64,000 nt of DNA. It comes from JAJXZJ01 sp050012855 (GTDB lineage Bacteria > Verrucomicrobiota > Verrucomicrobiia > Limisphaerales > J093). Below, in pieces: positions 1 to 9,516 of the stretch. Each line of letters starts with the position of its first letter. The stretch's first letter is position 1. The position numbers and the translations under genes were made by a program. The stretch is from assembly GCA_050012855.1 (NCBI GenBank), contig JBEKGJ010000008.1, positions 41,565-105,564 on the forward strand, written 5' to 3'. Under the pieces are notes generated by a model. It ran no database searches. It had not been told where the DNA came from and saw only the letters and a program-made list of their open reading frames with translations.

Positions 1-1
1 C

Positions 2-1072
2 GCCTGGGAGAATGTCCTCGCCAGCGGGGACGGATTCTACAGCCGCGCCAGCGACTACGACATCTACGAGGACAAGACCGGTCGCTTCCACATCTTTCCC
101 TACGACGCGAACGAGACGTTCAGCATGGGCGAGGGCGGCCCAGGCGGTCCGGGTGGTCCGGGTGGTCCGGGCGGGCGCGGTGGTCCTCCGGGTGGCGGTC
201 CCGGAGGATTTGGACCGGGCATGTTCATCGCCGGAGCGTTGCTGGCGCAAGCGGACAAGAACGGCGATCAAAGACTCACACGCGACGAATTCATGGCGCT
301 GGCGGACGCCTGGTTCGACCAACTCGACCCGGATAAAACCAACCGGGTGAGCCAGGAACAGTTCGCCGCGAAATTCAGCGCGCTCCTGTTCCCGGCGGGA
401 CAGCCCGGAATGGGTTTCCCAGGCGACGGACCGCCGCGCGCGGGTGGGCCGGGCGGATTCGGGCCGGAGAGGTTCCTGGGGATGGCGCTTTTCACCGCCA
501 CGGACGCCAACAAGGACGGCTCACTCACCCGGATCGAACTCAAGGAAACGTTCGCCCGATGGTCTGCCGAATGGGACGCCAATAAAGACGGCTTTGTGGA
601 CGAAGCGGAGCTCCGCAACGGACTCAATGCCGTCCTGCCCCGCCCCAACTTCGGAGGCCCGGGCGGCCGGGGCGGCCCCGACGGCATGGGCGGTCCCGGC
701 GGACCGGGTGGTGCCGGTGGCACCAATTTGGATCCGCTGGTCGCGGCCAACGACACGAGCAAGCCGCTGCTCTCGAAACTGCTCGCGGTTCCTTCGCTGC
801 GGGCCCAGTATCTTGGCTACGTCCGCGACATGGCGGAGAAATGGCTCGACTGGAACAAGCTTGGACCGCTGGCGGAAAAGTACCACGCGCTGATTGCAGA
901 GTACGTCAAGGCCGACACGCGCAAGCTCGACTCCACCGAGGACTTCCTGAACAGCGTGGCGAAAGTCGCACGGGAATCGAAGGCCGTTGAGGGCGCCAGC
1001 TTGCAAGACTTCGCGGAGAAACGGCGGGCGTTCCTGTTGAATCATTCCGCCATCAAAAAGGCGGGCAACTGA
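2..1072 (+). CDS. CotH-family protein with EF-hands, 5'-truncated by window edge
   Basis: The reading frame is open from base 2, so the start lies upstream of the window. The first residues (SDYDIYEDKTGRFHIFPYDA, ending with NETF) match the C-terminal part of CotH kinase-fold proteins, whose founding member phosphorylates spore-coat proteins. Downstream are Gly-Pro-rich linkers (GGPGGPGG runs near bases 140-215 and 655-720) and at least three EF-hand loops of the form DKNGD, DANKDGS and DANKDGF, which should bind calcium. The tail (about 110 residues) is helical and charged. It is followed after 61 bp by a DUF4956 gene and then a VTC gene, a trio often found together. The EF-hand additions suggest an extracellular or periplasmic calcium-dependent role. 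The kinase core itself is outside the window, so activity cannot be judged. Confidence 0.8.
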   Translation, partial: AWENVLASGDGFYSRASDYDIYEDKTGRFHIFPYDANETFSMGEGGPGGPGGPGGPGGRGGPPGGGPGGFGPGMFIAGALLAQADKNGDQRLTRDEFMALADAWFDQLDPDKTNRVSQEQFAAKFSALLFPAGQPGMGFPGDGPPRAGGPGGFGPERFLGMALFTATDANKDGSLTRIELKETFARWSAEWDANKDGFVDEAELRNGLNAVLPRPNFGGPGGRGGPDGMGGPGGPGGAGGTNLDPLVAANDTSKPLLSKLLAVPSLRAQYLGYVRDMAEKWLDWNKLGPLAEKYHALIAEYVKADTRKLDSTEDFLNSVAKVARESKAVEGASLQDFAEKRRAFLLNHSAIKKAGN

Positions 1073-1133
1073 CCGTCCCGACCAAACCAACAACGACATT
1101 CGACCCATAGCAAACCACCTCCCAAAACGATCC

Positions 1134-1817
1134 ATGCAAAAGCAACAGTTGACTGAACTCCTCTGGAACTCGCAAACCGTCGCCTCCCTGCCGACATTTC
1201 TCCTGGGCCTCGGCCTCGCGGCCGTGCTCGGGTTGGTACTGGGACAGGTCTATATCCGGTTCGGGCACTCGCTCTCCAACCGCCGGCTCTTTGCGAGGAA
1301 TTTCCTGCTGCTCACCGTCACCACGACGCTCATCATCGCCATCGTCAAGTCATCCCTCGCGCTTTCGCTGGGCCTGGTCGGCGCGCTGTCCATCATCCGC
1401 TTCCGCGCCGCCATCAAGGAACCCGAGGAACTGGCCTTTTTGTTTCTGGCGATCAGCATCGGCCTCGGCCTAGGCGCCGGGCAGGTCGCGCTGACCGTGG
1501 TGGCGCTGGCGGTCATTTTCGCTCTGATTGCCCTCCGCAGTCTCCTCAACCGGACGCCGGATCAGCCGAACCTCTTCCTCACCGTCGCGAGTGCCGCGCC
1601 CGAAAAGGTGAGCGCTGGTCGCATTCTGGAACTCCTGACCGCTACCGGCGCCGCCGCGAGCCTGAAACGGTTCGATGAGACGCCGGACCAAATCGAAGCC
1701 TCGTTCCTCGTTGACTTTAAAAATGTCGGCGCGTTGGAGCAGTTCACCCAGCAACTACGCGCCCTCAACCGGGACGTGAAGGTGAGCTGCCTGGATGACC
1801 GCGGCCTCATTTCCTGA
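1134..1817 (+). CDS. DUF4956 membrane protein
   Basis: This 227-residue protein has an N-terminal hydrophobic segment (about residues 20-45) and a cluster of membrane helices around residues 60-135. The DUF4956 signature follows: a segment with SLGLVGALSIIRFR followed by KEPEELAFLFLAI. The C-terminal 90 residues are soluble and resemble a small alpha/beta domain. The family has no defined biochemical role. It is regularly linked to VTC-domain and CotH genes, as here, where it sits between them with gaps of 61 and 17 bp, so the three are probably one transcript. A role in membrane-linked polyphosphate or surface-protein modification is inference from neighbours only. Confidence 0.85.
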   Translation: MQKQQLTELLWNSQTVASLPTFLLGLGLAAVLGLVLGQVYIRFGHSLSNRRLFARNFLLLTVTTTLIIAIVKSSLALSLGLVGALSIIRFRAAIKEPEELAFLFLAISIGLGLGAGQVALTVVALAVIFALIALRSLLNRTPDQPNLFLTVASAAPEKVSAGRILELLTATGAAASLKRFDETPDQIEASFLVDFKNVGALEQFTQQLRALNRDVKVSCLDDRGLIS

Positions 1818-1834
1818 GGCGGACGCGAACGGGA

Positions 1835-2533
1835 ATGAATGCCATGACCGACCCGCTTCCCCACTTGCGGTACGAACGGAAATTCCTCGCATCGGGGGCC
1901 TCACTCGCCGAGGTGCTGGCCGGGGTTCGCCAGCACCCGGGTTTGTTCCGCGAGGCCTACCCCGATCGCACGGTGAACAGTCTTTACCTGGACTCGCCGG
2001 CGCGACGCGATTACTTCCAGCACGTGAACGGCGCGGCGAATCGAGTCAAAACGCGCATCCGGTGGTACGGGCCACTAAGCGGCCACATCGAACGCCCCAC
2101 GTTGGAACGCAAGTTCAAGCGCGGATCGGTCAGCGGCAAGACCGGCTGCCCCCTGCCCGCCCTGCACGTGAACGGCGGCATCGCCCCCCCGGATCTCAAC
2201 GCCGCCCTGGATGGGGCCGGAATGCCGGAGAATCTGCGGACGGCGTTGCGGCACCTCGAGCCAGCCGTGGTCGTGAGCTATCGCCGCCACTACTTCCAGA
2301 GCGCAAACGGGGGCTTTCGGCTCACCGTGGATTCGCGTCTGCGTTTCCTGCGGTTGCATGGCGCCACGGGCGCGATGACGCCGGTGCCGGACCATCCGTA
2401 CCCGGTGATCATCGAGTTGAAATACGAACCGCGTCACGCGGACGAGGCCACGCGGGTGGCCGAGCCGCTGCCCTATCGCCTGAGCCGCTCTTCGAAATAC
2501 GTGCTCGGTATCGAACGCCTGCTCGCGACGTAG
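1835..2533 (+). CDS. VTC-domain protein (polyphosphate polymerase-like)
   Basis: The 232-residue product matches the VTC domain, the catalytic tunnel-fold domain of yeast Vtc4 that makes polyphosphate from ATP. Visible features are the N-terminal basic strand RYERKF, the pair VNSLYLDSP, a run of basic strands (RVKTRIRWYG, ERKFKRG) and a late acidic residue in VIIELKYE, which matches the metal-binding glutamate strand. The chosen start gives MNAMTDPLPHLRYERKF; the next Met is three codons in. Bacterial members adjoin DUF4956 and CotH genes. Whether the bacterial enzyme makes polyphosphate or works on another triphosphate is not settled by the sequence. Confidence 0.85.
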   Translation: MNAMTDPLPHLRYERKFLASGASLAEVLAGVRQHPGLFREAYPDRTVNSLYLDSPARRDYFQHVNGAANRVKTRIRWYGPLSGHIERPTLERKFKRGSVSGKTGCPLPALHVNGGIAPPDLNAALDGAGMPENLRTALRHLEPAVVVSYRRHYFQSANGGFRLTVDSRLRFLRLHGATGAMTPVPDHPYPVIIELKYEPRHADEATRVAEPLPYRLSRSSKYVLGIERLLAT

Positions 2534-3020
2534 CCGGAGTCGGTTCCGTCAGACTGGGGAACGCCAGCGCTGCGGGAAACACGGCCGGGTATCCGCAGGA
2601 TCCTTCGTTCGCCGGTCCGTTCAAACCTGCGCCGACCGGCGGAACGTTCCTCGGGAAACGTCGTTCACCGTCTGAGGCAGACGCACCGGCCCCGAAAAGG
2701 AACGCGGCATCGCTATCACCGGCAAACCGAGCGAAAGATAGGAACCCGAGTCCAAAGGATCAACATGTATATGCTGATTCATTCCTGCAAATGACATTGC
2801 CATCCAACTATACGATTACATCTTCGTTCATATCAAACCCGATATGCAGTCCTGTTCGTTCCCTCAATAACCGTTGCAGGCGACATTGAAACCCAGTTCA
2901 TTCACATAGTCCTCGGATACCCGGAATACATGCACGTCTGTTCCTCAAAGCACCGTTGCGCGGCGGATTCATGGCAACTCGGGGATTGCATTTTCCCATG
3001 ATGCAGGCGATGGTATTCCC
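2534..3020. other. Intergenic region without a supported gene
   Basis: No convincing coding sequence was found in these 487 bases. The second half (from about 2760) is visibly more AT-rich than the surroundings. A stretch at 2718-2752 vaguely resembles the core of a GEMM-I riboswitch (CAAACC, then GAAA) but lacks its second half. No tRNA or clear terminator was seen. Confidence 0.5.
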
Positions 3021-3503
3021 ATGTCTGACAGTTTTTCCAAGGCTTCCTCGGTCGCTGGCGGCCTGCCGGCAGCGCCTTCCATTGTTTTCGACAACCCGGT
3101 GAAACTCCTCCACGCAACGGCCGAGCCGCTGCGCTGGGCGATCCTGGGCGAACTAGCGACCGGACAGCCGCTGTCGGTGCAGGAACTGGGCACTCGGCTG
3201 CAGCGCCGGCCCAACCTCGTTTCGAAGCATCTGCGCGTGCTCCGCGAGGCCGGCGCGGTCGTCGTCGTCCCCGCGCTGGACGATGACGGGCGCAAGCAGT
3301 TTTACGCGGTGCCGGAGGAGTTTCGGCACGTTGACGACTCGGGCCGGCCAGTGCTCGATTATGGCGTGTGCGCACTGCGGGTGTTCCCGGGCCGGTTGGC
3401 CTCGTCGCTGCCCGCCGCTCCGTCCGATCAACGTCCAACCGCGCGGGAAAGGCCGGCTACAACAGCGGGACTGGACGTGGATCAGTCCGGCTGGATTGAT
3501 TGA
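3021..3503 (+). CDS. ArsR-like winged-helix transcriptional regulator
   Basis: The 160-residue protein has a winged-helix core at about residues 25-90. It begins with the ArsR-type helix (LLHATAEPLRWAILGELA), then the recognition region (LSVQELGTRLQRRPNLVSKHLRVLREAGAV) and a wing ending in DGRKQFYAVP. No ArsR metal-binding ELCVCDL motif is present, so metal sensing is not supported. The last 35 residues are low-complexity. The gene stands alone, after a 487-bp gap and convergent with folC. Its target is unknown. Confidence 0.75.
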   Translation: MSDSFSKASSVAGGLPAAPSIVFDNPVKLLHATAEPLRWAILGELATGQPLSVQELGTRLQRRPNLVSKHLRVLREAGAVVVVPALDDDGRKQFYAVPEEFRHVDDSGRPVLDYGVCALRVFPGRLASSLPAAPSDQRPTARERPATTAGLDVDQSGWID

Positions 3504-3578
3504 CCTTCCCCACCCTGGCTTTGGCCGCGGCCCTGCTGGCGCATGGCCCGCCGGGCGCGGGTCATCCGCCGCCCCGGT

Positions 3579-4877
3579 TCAAACGACCTTCTTGGGCGAT
3601 GGCACGGACCATTCGTTCAACCCGCGCTCGCCGTTGACCGGCACCGGCGCGGCGCCGAGCAGTTCGAGCGCTTCACCCACCAGGTAGAGCGATCCGGTGA
3701 TCAGCCGGAACGGCTCCGCCGCGGTCTGTGCCAAGGCCTCCGCCAGCGACTCGCACACGTGCAGGGGCGGCGCTGAACGCAGGTCCTGGCACGCCTCCCG
3801 CAATTCCGCGGGCGTGGTCGCGCGGTTGTTGGCGACGGGAACAAACCAAACGCCGTCGGCGTGCGGTGCCAGGGTCCGGCACATCTCCGCCCATTCCTTG
3901 TCGCGCAACACGCCGACAATCAGGGCCGGCTTGCGGCCAGGGAAATGGCGCGTCAACGCCGCGATGAGGGCGGCGACGGCGGCCATGTTGTGTGCGCCGT
4001 CCAGCAGGTTTCGCTGGCCGGCCGGTCCGGGAATCACCTGCAGGCGGCCCGGCCATTCGACCGTCGCCAGGCCGGCGCGACAGGCGGCGGCGCCGACCGG
4101 CAGCGTGGGTTGAAGGCAGGTCAGCGTGGCCAGGGTCAGCGCGGCGTTGAGTTGCTGGTGCTCGCCCAGGAGCGGCAATTCCGGGATCTCCCGCCGGGCG
4201 TGGGCGGCCGCCGCGGCCGTCACTTCGATCAACGGGGCGCCGAGGACGCGGGCGGTTTCACGGATGACGGCCAGCGCCTCCGGGACGTCGGTGGCAGTGA
4301 TGACCGGCACGCCCGGCTTGATGATGCCGGCTTTTTCGGCCGCGATCATCGCCAGTGTGTTGCCCAGCCACGGCATGTGGTCGAACTGGATGTTCGTGAT
4401 GACGCTGGCCAGTGGCATGACGATGTTGGTGGCGTCGAGCCGGCCCCCCAGGCCGGTTTCCCAAATCACCAGGTCGCAGTCCTGTTCGGCGAACCAGCGC
4501 AGCGCCATGACGGTGACGACTTCAAAAAACGTCGGCGAATGATCGGCGGGAAAGTCGCGCAGCAGCGCCTGCATGTCCGCGACCAGGCGGATGACCGCGT
4601 TCTTGCCAATGGGCTGGCGGTTCACCTGCAGCCGCTCGCGAAAACTGACCAGGTGCGGCGAAGTGAACAGGCCGACCCGCCGGCCGGCGGCGCGGTGGAT
4701 GCTTTCGAGCATCGCACAGGTCGAGCCCTTGCCGTTGGTGCCGGCGAGGTGGATGAAGCGGAGGCGGACCTGCGGGTTGCCGGCCAGCGCCGCCAGCCGG
4801 CGCGTGTTCTCGAGCCCCAGCTTGAAACCGAAGAGCCGGAGATCGTAGAGAAACCGGATGGCGTCGGCGTAGGTCAT
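3579..4877 (-). CDS. folC: Folylpolyglutamate synthase / dihydrofolate synthase
   Basis: The 432-residue enzyme adds glutamate to (dihydro)folates in the cytoplasm and belongs to the Mur-ligase fold. The start chosen gives MTYADAIRFLYDL, the usual beginning of the family. The frame stays open upstream to 5144 but that part runs antisense through the neighbouring propeller gene. The ATP loop HLAGTNGKGST lies near residue 45, followed by the LFTSPHLVSFRERLQ segment and the central WETGLGGRLDATN motif. Length is normal. It is divergent from the PQQ-propeller gene with an 84-bp gap that should hold both promoters. Confidence 0.93.
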   Translation of the reverse strand: MTYADAIRFLYDLRLFGFKLGLENTRRLAALAGNPQVRLRFIHLAGTNGKGSTCAMLESIHRAAGRRVGLFTSPHLVSFRERLQVNRQPIGKNAVIRLVADMQALLRDFPADHSPTFFEVVTVMALRWFAEQDCDLVIWETGLGGRLDATNIVMPLASVITNIQFDHMPWLGNTLAMIAAEKAGIIKPGVPVITATDVPEALAVIRETARVLGAPLIEVTAAAAAHARREIPELPLLGEHQQLNAALTLATLTCLQPTLPVGAAACRAGLATVEWPGRLQVIPGPAGQRNLLDGAHNMAAVAALIAALTRHFPGRKPALIVGVLRDKEWAEMCRTLAPHADGVWFVPVANNRATTPAELREACQDLRSAPPLHVCESLAEALAQTAAEPFRLITGSLYLVGEALELLGAAPVPVNGERGLNEWSVPSPKKVV

Positions 4878-4961
4878 GCGGCAGTTGCAGGCAAAAGTGC
4901 TTGTCGTGAAACCAAGCGGCCGCCAAATTCGCCGACAAAACTCGCCGGTGTCAATCACCGT

Positions 4962-6197
4962 ATGAACCTGTCCCCGTTTGCACTCGCGCTGGCGCTGGCC
5001 TTTGCCGGCCGGGCTGGCGCGGAGAACTGGCCCGGCTGGCGCGGCCCGCGTGGCGACGGCACCAGCCGCGAAACCGTCCTGCCGGTCGCCTGGAGCCCCA
5101 CCAGCAACATCCTCTGGCGCAGCGAAGTCCCCGGCACCGGCCACGCGTCACCGATCGTCTGGGGCGACCGCCTGTTTCTCGTTACGGCCGTGGCCGAAAC
5201 CCAGGAACGCGCGCTCTTGTGTTATGACCGGGCCACCGGCCGCCGGCTCTGGCAGCAGACGGTCCTCGTCTCGCCGTTGGAGCGCAAACACGCCTTGAAC
5301 AGCCACGCGTCGAGCACGCCCGCCACGGACGGCGAGCTGGTTTTCACGGCATTCCTTGACGTGCAGGAGGTGGTGGTGTCCGCCCACGATTTCGCGGGGA
5401 AGCAGCGCTGGCAGGTCCGCCCCGGCCGGTTCAGCAGCATGCACGGGTTTTGCAGTTCGCCGGTGCTCTACAAGGACAAGGTCATCGTCAACGCCGACCA
5501 CGACGGCGACGGTTACATCGTCGCCCTGGCGCGCCGCGACGGAAAGGAACTCTGGCGCATCGAGCGCCCGAACAAGACGCGGAGCTATTGCACGCCGACG
5601 GTTTTCGACGCCGACGGCCGCACCCAGATGGTGCTTTCCGGCACGAAATGCGTGACGAGCTACGCCCCGGACGACGGCCGGCTGATCTGGATCATTGACG
5701 GGCCGACCGAGCAGTTCGTCGCCTCGCTGGTGTTCAACGCCCGCGCGAACCTGTTCTTCATGACCGGCGGTTTTCCGGACCACCACCTCCTGGCTATCCG
5801 GCCGGACGGCACCGGCAACGTGACCCAAACGCAGGTCGCCTGGCATCACACCCGGGCCTCGTGGGTCAGCTACGTGCCGTCGCCGATCGCGGCCGGCGAT
5901 TATTTCCTGCTCGTTTCCGACACGGGTCAGGCCTGCTGTTTCGAGGCCGCCACCGGGCAGTTGCAGTGGCAGGAAAGGGTGGGCGAATCCCACGCCTCGC
6001 TCGTTTCGGCGGACGGCCTGGTGTATTTTCTCAACGACGAGGGGGCCACGACCATTGTGAAACCCGGCCCGAAGTTCGAGGTGGTGGCGCGGAACGAGAT
6101 CGGTGAACGGTGTTTTGCCTCGCCGGCGCTCAGCGCGGGACGGATTTTTCTCCGCGGCGACCGCAGTCTGTTCTGCATCGGCGCGGCGGGAAAGTGA
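4962..6197 (+). CDS. PQQ-like beta-propeller repeat protein, exported
   Basis: The 411-residue product begins with a signal peptide (MNLSPFALALALAFAGRAGA, cut before ENWPGWRGP). The rest is a beta-propeller of PQQ/outer-membrane-assembly-like repeats: blades with YDRATGRRLWQQ, ARRDGKELWRIE, APDDGRLIWII and EAATGQLQWQE. NWPGWRGPRGDG is a hallmark of a large planctomycete/verrucomicrobial family of unknown function. No PQQ-binding cysteine pair or dehydrogenase active site is evident, so a structural or binding role is more likely than an enzyme. Confidence 0.88.
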   Translation: MNLSPFALALALAFAGRAGAENWPGWRGPRGDGTSRETVLPVAWSPTSNILWRSEVPGTGHASPIVWGDRLFLVTAVAETQERALLCYDRATGRRLWQQTVLVSPLERKHALNSHASSTPATDGELVFTAFLDVQEVVVSAHDFAGKQRWQVRPGRFSSMHGFCSSPVLYKDKVIVNADHDGDGYIVALARRDGKELWRIERPNKTRSYCTPTVFDADGRTQMVLSGTKCVTSYAPDDGRLIWIIDGPTEQFVASLVFNARANLFFMTGGFPDHHLLAIRPDGTGNVTQTQVAWHHTRASWVSYVPSPIAAGDYFLLVSDTGQACCFEAATGQLQWQERVGESHASLVSADGLVYFLNDEGATTIVKPGPKFEVVARNEIGERCFASPALSAGRIFLRGDRSLFCIGAAGK

Positions 6198-6203
6198 GCC
6201 GCA

Positions 6204-7778
6204 TCACGCCCAGTAGGCGGGTTCGACATGCGGGAACAGGTTGTCGAGTTCCTCGAGTTCCGCCAGTTTCGCGCCGTCCACGGCTCCGTCCTCGAGCTGT
6301 CCGCTCAGCGCCAGGAACCGGGTGATGTGCGTTTCCACCCGCTGCCGCGCATAACCGGGACTCGTGTTGGTGTGGAGGATGAACGGCCAGTCGCTGGCCT
6401 GGGCCAGCATAAGCTCGCGGGCCATCTGCCGGAGCACGCGCGAGGTGAACTCGTCGGGCTGCGGGAAGCGCTGAACCAGGGCGGTGAGCTTCTGCTCGGC
6501 GGCGCGCAGGTGGGGCTGAATCCACACGTTCTTCTCATCCAACCAGACGTGCAAATGGCCGCCCGCGCCCCAACTGGACGGGCTGGGCCGCACCACCTGG
6601 TGGGTTGCGTGGTGGCGGAGGTAATCCGTTGGCGTCACGAGCGCGAGTTCGCCCCCCAGTTCCTCCACCCGGCGGACGAACGCGTCGAGGAACACCGGCC
6701 CCTCGTGCCACCAGTGGCCAAACAGCTCGGCGTCGAATGGCGCCACCGCCAGGGGCGGCAGCTCAATGGCGTCGCCGATGCGCCGCAGCTTCTCCCGCCG
6801 CGCCTCGAGAAAATGATCGGCGTGCCCCTTGGCCGCCAGCCGCGCGGCCACGGGCTCATAAACCTCCTTCGCCGCGCCGGTGCGCGAAATGCGGTGATAC
6901 TTGATGCCCGTAAATCCGCGCACGTCCGGGGACGGCAGATACGGCCGCACATAATCCAGGTCGAGGTCGAACCCGATGTCGCGGTAGAAATCCCGATACC
7001 GCGGGTCGCCCGGATAACCCTCGTTCTTGCTCCAGACCTGTTTCGCGGATTCCGGGTCGCGGCCGAACACGGCCAGCCCGTTCGGCGTGAACACGGGGGC
7101 ATAGACGCCGTAGCGCGGACGCGGCGTGGCATTAAGCAACCCGTGCGTGTCCACGATGAACCACCGCAGGTTCGCCTCCTGCAGGACCGGCTCAACCTCG
7201 GGCGCATAAGCGCATTCCGGCAGCCAAATGCCGGCGGCATCGCGCCCGAAGCAGGCGCGGTAATGGTCGCGCGCCGTGAGGACCTGGGCGCGCAGCGCGG
7301 CCGGCGAGCCCGCCAGCAACGGGAGCAGGGCGTGCGTCGCGGCACAGGCGATGAGTTCGACCCGCCCCTCGTCCTGCAGCCGGCGGAAGGCGCCCACGAG
7401 GTCCCGCCCGTGGCCGCGCCAGAGCGCCCGCAACTGGCCAAACCGCTCGCGATACGCTTCCGCCAGCGGACGCAGTTTGGGGTCGAAATGCGTGCGGAAC
7501 ACCTCCTTCTCCGCCAGCTCGATCAACCCGGTCAGGCGCTGCTCGTAGCGCGCCTGCAACCGTGGATCCATCAGCATCGAACACAGCGTGGGCGAGAGCG
7601 ACAGGGTGAGCCGCGCGTTCAGCCGGTCCCGCCGCCACCCCTCCAGCAGCTCGATCAGCGGAAGGTAAGTTTCCGTGATGGCCTCATAAAGCCAGCTTTC
7701 CTCAAGAAAACGCGGATGTTCCGGGTGCCGGACAAACGGCAGGTGCGCGTGCAAAACCAGGGCAACGAATCCAGGCAT
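6204..7778 (-). CDS. GH57 family 1,4-alpha-glucan branching enzyme-like
   Basis: The 524-residue protein has the GH57 start (VLHAHLPFVRHPE), the nucleophile motif WLPECAY with Glu at residue 188 and the acid/base segment PFDAELFGHWWHEG with Asp at residue 349. A C-terminal helical DUF1957-type domain fills residues 400-520. Members make alpha-1,6 branches in glycogen-like glucans, or act as amylases. The DUF4912 gene starts upstream on the same strand and ends 19 bp before this start, so the two are probably co-transcribed. The family is well supported. The choice of branching over hydrolysis is by similarity only. Confidence 0.9.
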   Translation of the reverse strand: MPGFVALVLHAHLPFVRHPEHPRFLEESWLYEAITETYLPLIELLEGWRRDRLNARLTLSLSPTLCSMLMDPRLQARYEQRLTGLIELAEKEVFRTHFDPKLRPLAEAYRERFGQLRALWRGHGRDLVGAFRRLQDEGRVELIACAATHALLPLLAGSPAALRAQVLTARDHYRACFGRDAAGIWLPECAYAPEVEPVLQEANLRWFIVDTHGLLNATPRPRYGVYAPVFTPNGLAVFGRDPESAKQVWSKNEGYPGDPRYRDFYRDIGFDLDLDYVRPYLPSPDVRGFTGIKYHRISRTGAAKEVYEPVAARLAAKGHADHFLEARREKLRRIGDAIELPPLAVAPFDAELFGHWWHEGPVFLDAFVRRVEELGGELALVTPTDYLRHHATHQVVRPSPSSWGAGGHLHVWLDEKNVWIQPHLRAAEQKLTALVQRFPQPDEFTSRVLRQMARELMLAQASDWPFILHTNTSPGYARQRVETHITRFLALSGQLEDGAVDGAKLAELEELDNLFPHVEPAYWA

Positions 7779-7797
7779 GATGATGCGGTCAGGCGGG

Positions 7798-9423
7798 TCA
7801 GGCGGGGCTCGCGACCCGCGGCGGTTTCAAGGCCGGATCGGCCGGTGAGGCAGTCACGTCCCCCTGGTACGTCGTGCGCCGGCTGAACTCGAGCCCGGCC
7901 GTGCGCCGATCGTCACCCGGCGCGGCCACCGCCACGGCGGAGAGCGCGTACTCACCGTCCGGCAGCGCAAACCGCAGGCTGAACGTTCCGTCCGGCCGCA
8001 GCGGCACGGCGCGGCCGCCCACCGTCAACGTGGCATCGGGTTCGGTCGCGCCATAAATGACCAGCTCGGCGTTGACGTTGAACCAAAAATCCCGGGCCGG
8101 TCCGGGGACCGTCGGTGCCGCGCCGCTGGAGACACCGAGCGGCTGACCGGCTGCCGGCGAAGGCTGCCCGGCCCCGCTCACCGGGCCCGCGGCCGTGACG
8201 CCGGGCTGGCCCAACCGGGCCTGCACCATCGCCGTCAGATCCTGTGAACCGATCCACACGCGACGGGCTTCATCCAGCCGCAAAACCGCGGCCAGGGCGT
8301 GTTCCTGTGCCGGCGTCCAAACCCGTGCCGGCGCTTCGGCGGGCAGCGGCAGGTCACGAAAGCCTTCCTCGCGCAGTCGGGCAATGACCTCGACGACCGG
8401 GGCGAACTCGACCGGCCGTGGCGGTCCAACCGGCGGTGTAACCGGCGGTTCTTCAGCCGGCGGCGTCGCCGCGGTCGGCGCGGCCGTCGGGGGCGCGACG
8501 CTCGCAGCTTCCTGAACGATCTCCTTCACCCTGGCCAGGATCGTGCCAAACGGCACGTCCACCGGGATCGTGGCGAATTCCGTCGCACCCGCGGTGGCCA
8601 TCGCCTCGGGCGGCGTCTTGACCACCGGCGCGGTGGCGACAACCTGCCATCTCCCACCGGCGTCGTCGTAACCCAATTCGACCACGAACTGCGTGTCAGC
8701 CTGCCCCACATGGATGAACCATGCGCGTGCTACCGGCGGAACTGCCACCCGCTGGAGCGGCTCAAGCCCGACCGCTTCGGTGCGCACGTTGAGGATGAGG
8801 TGACCGTCCCGGGCGAAAGACCGGTAAAGCTGCGCCTCGTCTTCGCTCAAATCCCAATGTGCATACAACCAATGCGGGTCCCGAGCGGCGACGAACAGCC
8901 GTCGCGTGCCGTAAGCGTCCGGCAGGGTCGCGGGCGGGGCAGCACTCGCTGGCGCGGTCTTGCCGACTCCGAGGGCGAACCGTTGACCCGGACCGCTCGG
9001 CAGCGGGCCGGGAGCGTCCTCGCCTTCGAGCAAGATGGAGGGAAGCTGCGCCGTCGGCACGGCGGGCACCTTGCCACGCGATGGCCGGACGCGCTTCGGC
9101 GGCGCCGGGATCGGCGCGGCGGCTGGCTTCGGTGCGGCGGTTTTGCCGGGTGCCGCGGGCGGCGGCGGAACCGGCGCACGCAGACGAACCGCCGCGGTTC
9201 CCACTGGAGCAGATGACGGCGTGGACACCGGGCCACGGCGGGGGCCGGCGGCGCGCGGCGAACGCGCGGGCTTGGCGGGCGAATCGGGCGGCGGAACAGC
9301 AGGGGCCGTTCCCGCCCTGGCGGCGGTCTGCGATTTCGTTCGGCGAGGACGGGCAGGGCTCGACATTTTGCCGGGCTTGGCCGGCGTCGCGGGGGTCTTC
9401 TGCGATTGCTTCGACGATTTCAT
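7798..9423 (-). CDS. DUF4912 domain-containing protein with Ala/Pro-rich N-terminus
   Basis: The start chosen gives MKSSKQSQKTPATPAKPGKM (541 residues); the frame can begin 14 codons earlier at 9465. Residues 1-150 are a low-complexity Ala/Pro/Lys/Arg stretch resembling a basic disordered tail. A DUF4912 domain follows (ARDPHWLYAHWDLS, with a later HVGQADTQFVVELGYDD), at about residues 175-285. It has a Pro-rich linker, then a second region ending in a domain with TEPDATLTVGGRAVPLRPDGTFSLRF, a carbohydrate-binding-like beta-sandwich repeat common with DUF4912. The gene is followed by the GH57 gene, so a role in glucan handling is inferred. Confidence 0.82.
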   Translation of the reverse strand: MKSSKQSQKTPATPAKPGKMSSPARPRRTKSQTAARAGTAPAVPPPDSPAKPARSPRAAGPRRGPVSTPSSAPVGTAAVRLRAPVPPPPAAPGKTAAPKPAAAPIPAPPKRVRPSRGKVPAVPTAQLPSILLEGEDAPGPLPSGPGQRFALGVGKTAPASAAPPATLPDAYGTRRLFVAARDPHWLYAHWDLSEDEAQLYRSFARDGHLILNVRTEAVGLEPLQRVAVPPVARAWFIHVGQADTQFVVELGYDDAGGRWQVVATAPVVKTPPEAMATAGATEFATIPVDVPFGTILARVKEIVQEAASVAPPTAAPTAATPPAEEPPVTPPVGPPRPVEFAPVVEVIARLREEGFRDLPLPAEAPARVWTPAQEHALAAVLRLDEARRVWIGSQDLTAMVQARLGQPGVTAAGPVSGAGQPSPAAGQPLGVSSGAAPTVPGPARDFWFNVNAELVIYGATEPDATLTVGGRAVPLRPDGTFSLRFALPDGEYALSAVAVAAPGDDRRTAGLEFSRRTTYQGDVTASPADPALKPPRVASPA

Positions 9424-9516
9424 GAAACCGGTCGGGATGAGGCGGTCGGCATCCCGTGAGGCCAACTAAAGAACACGTCCGCGCCTGACGCAACGCAAAA
9501 CGTCGGCCGTCCCCGA

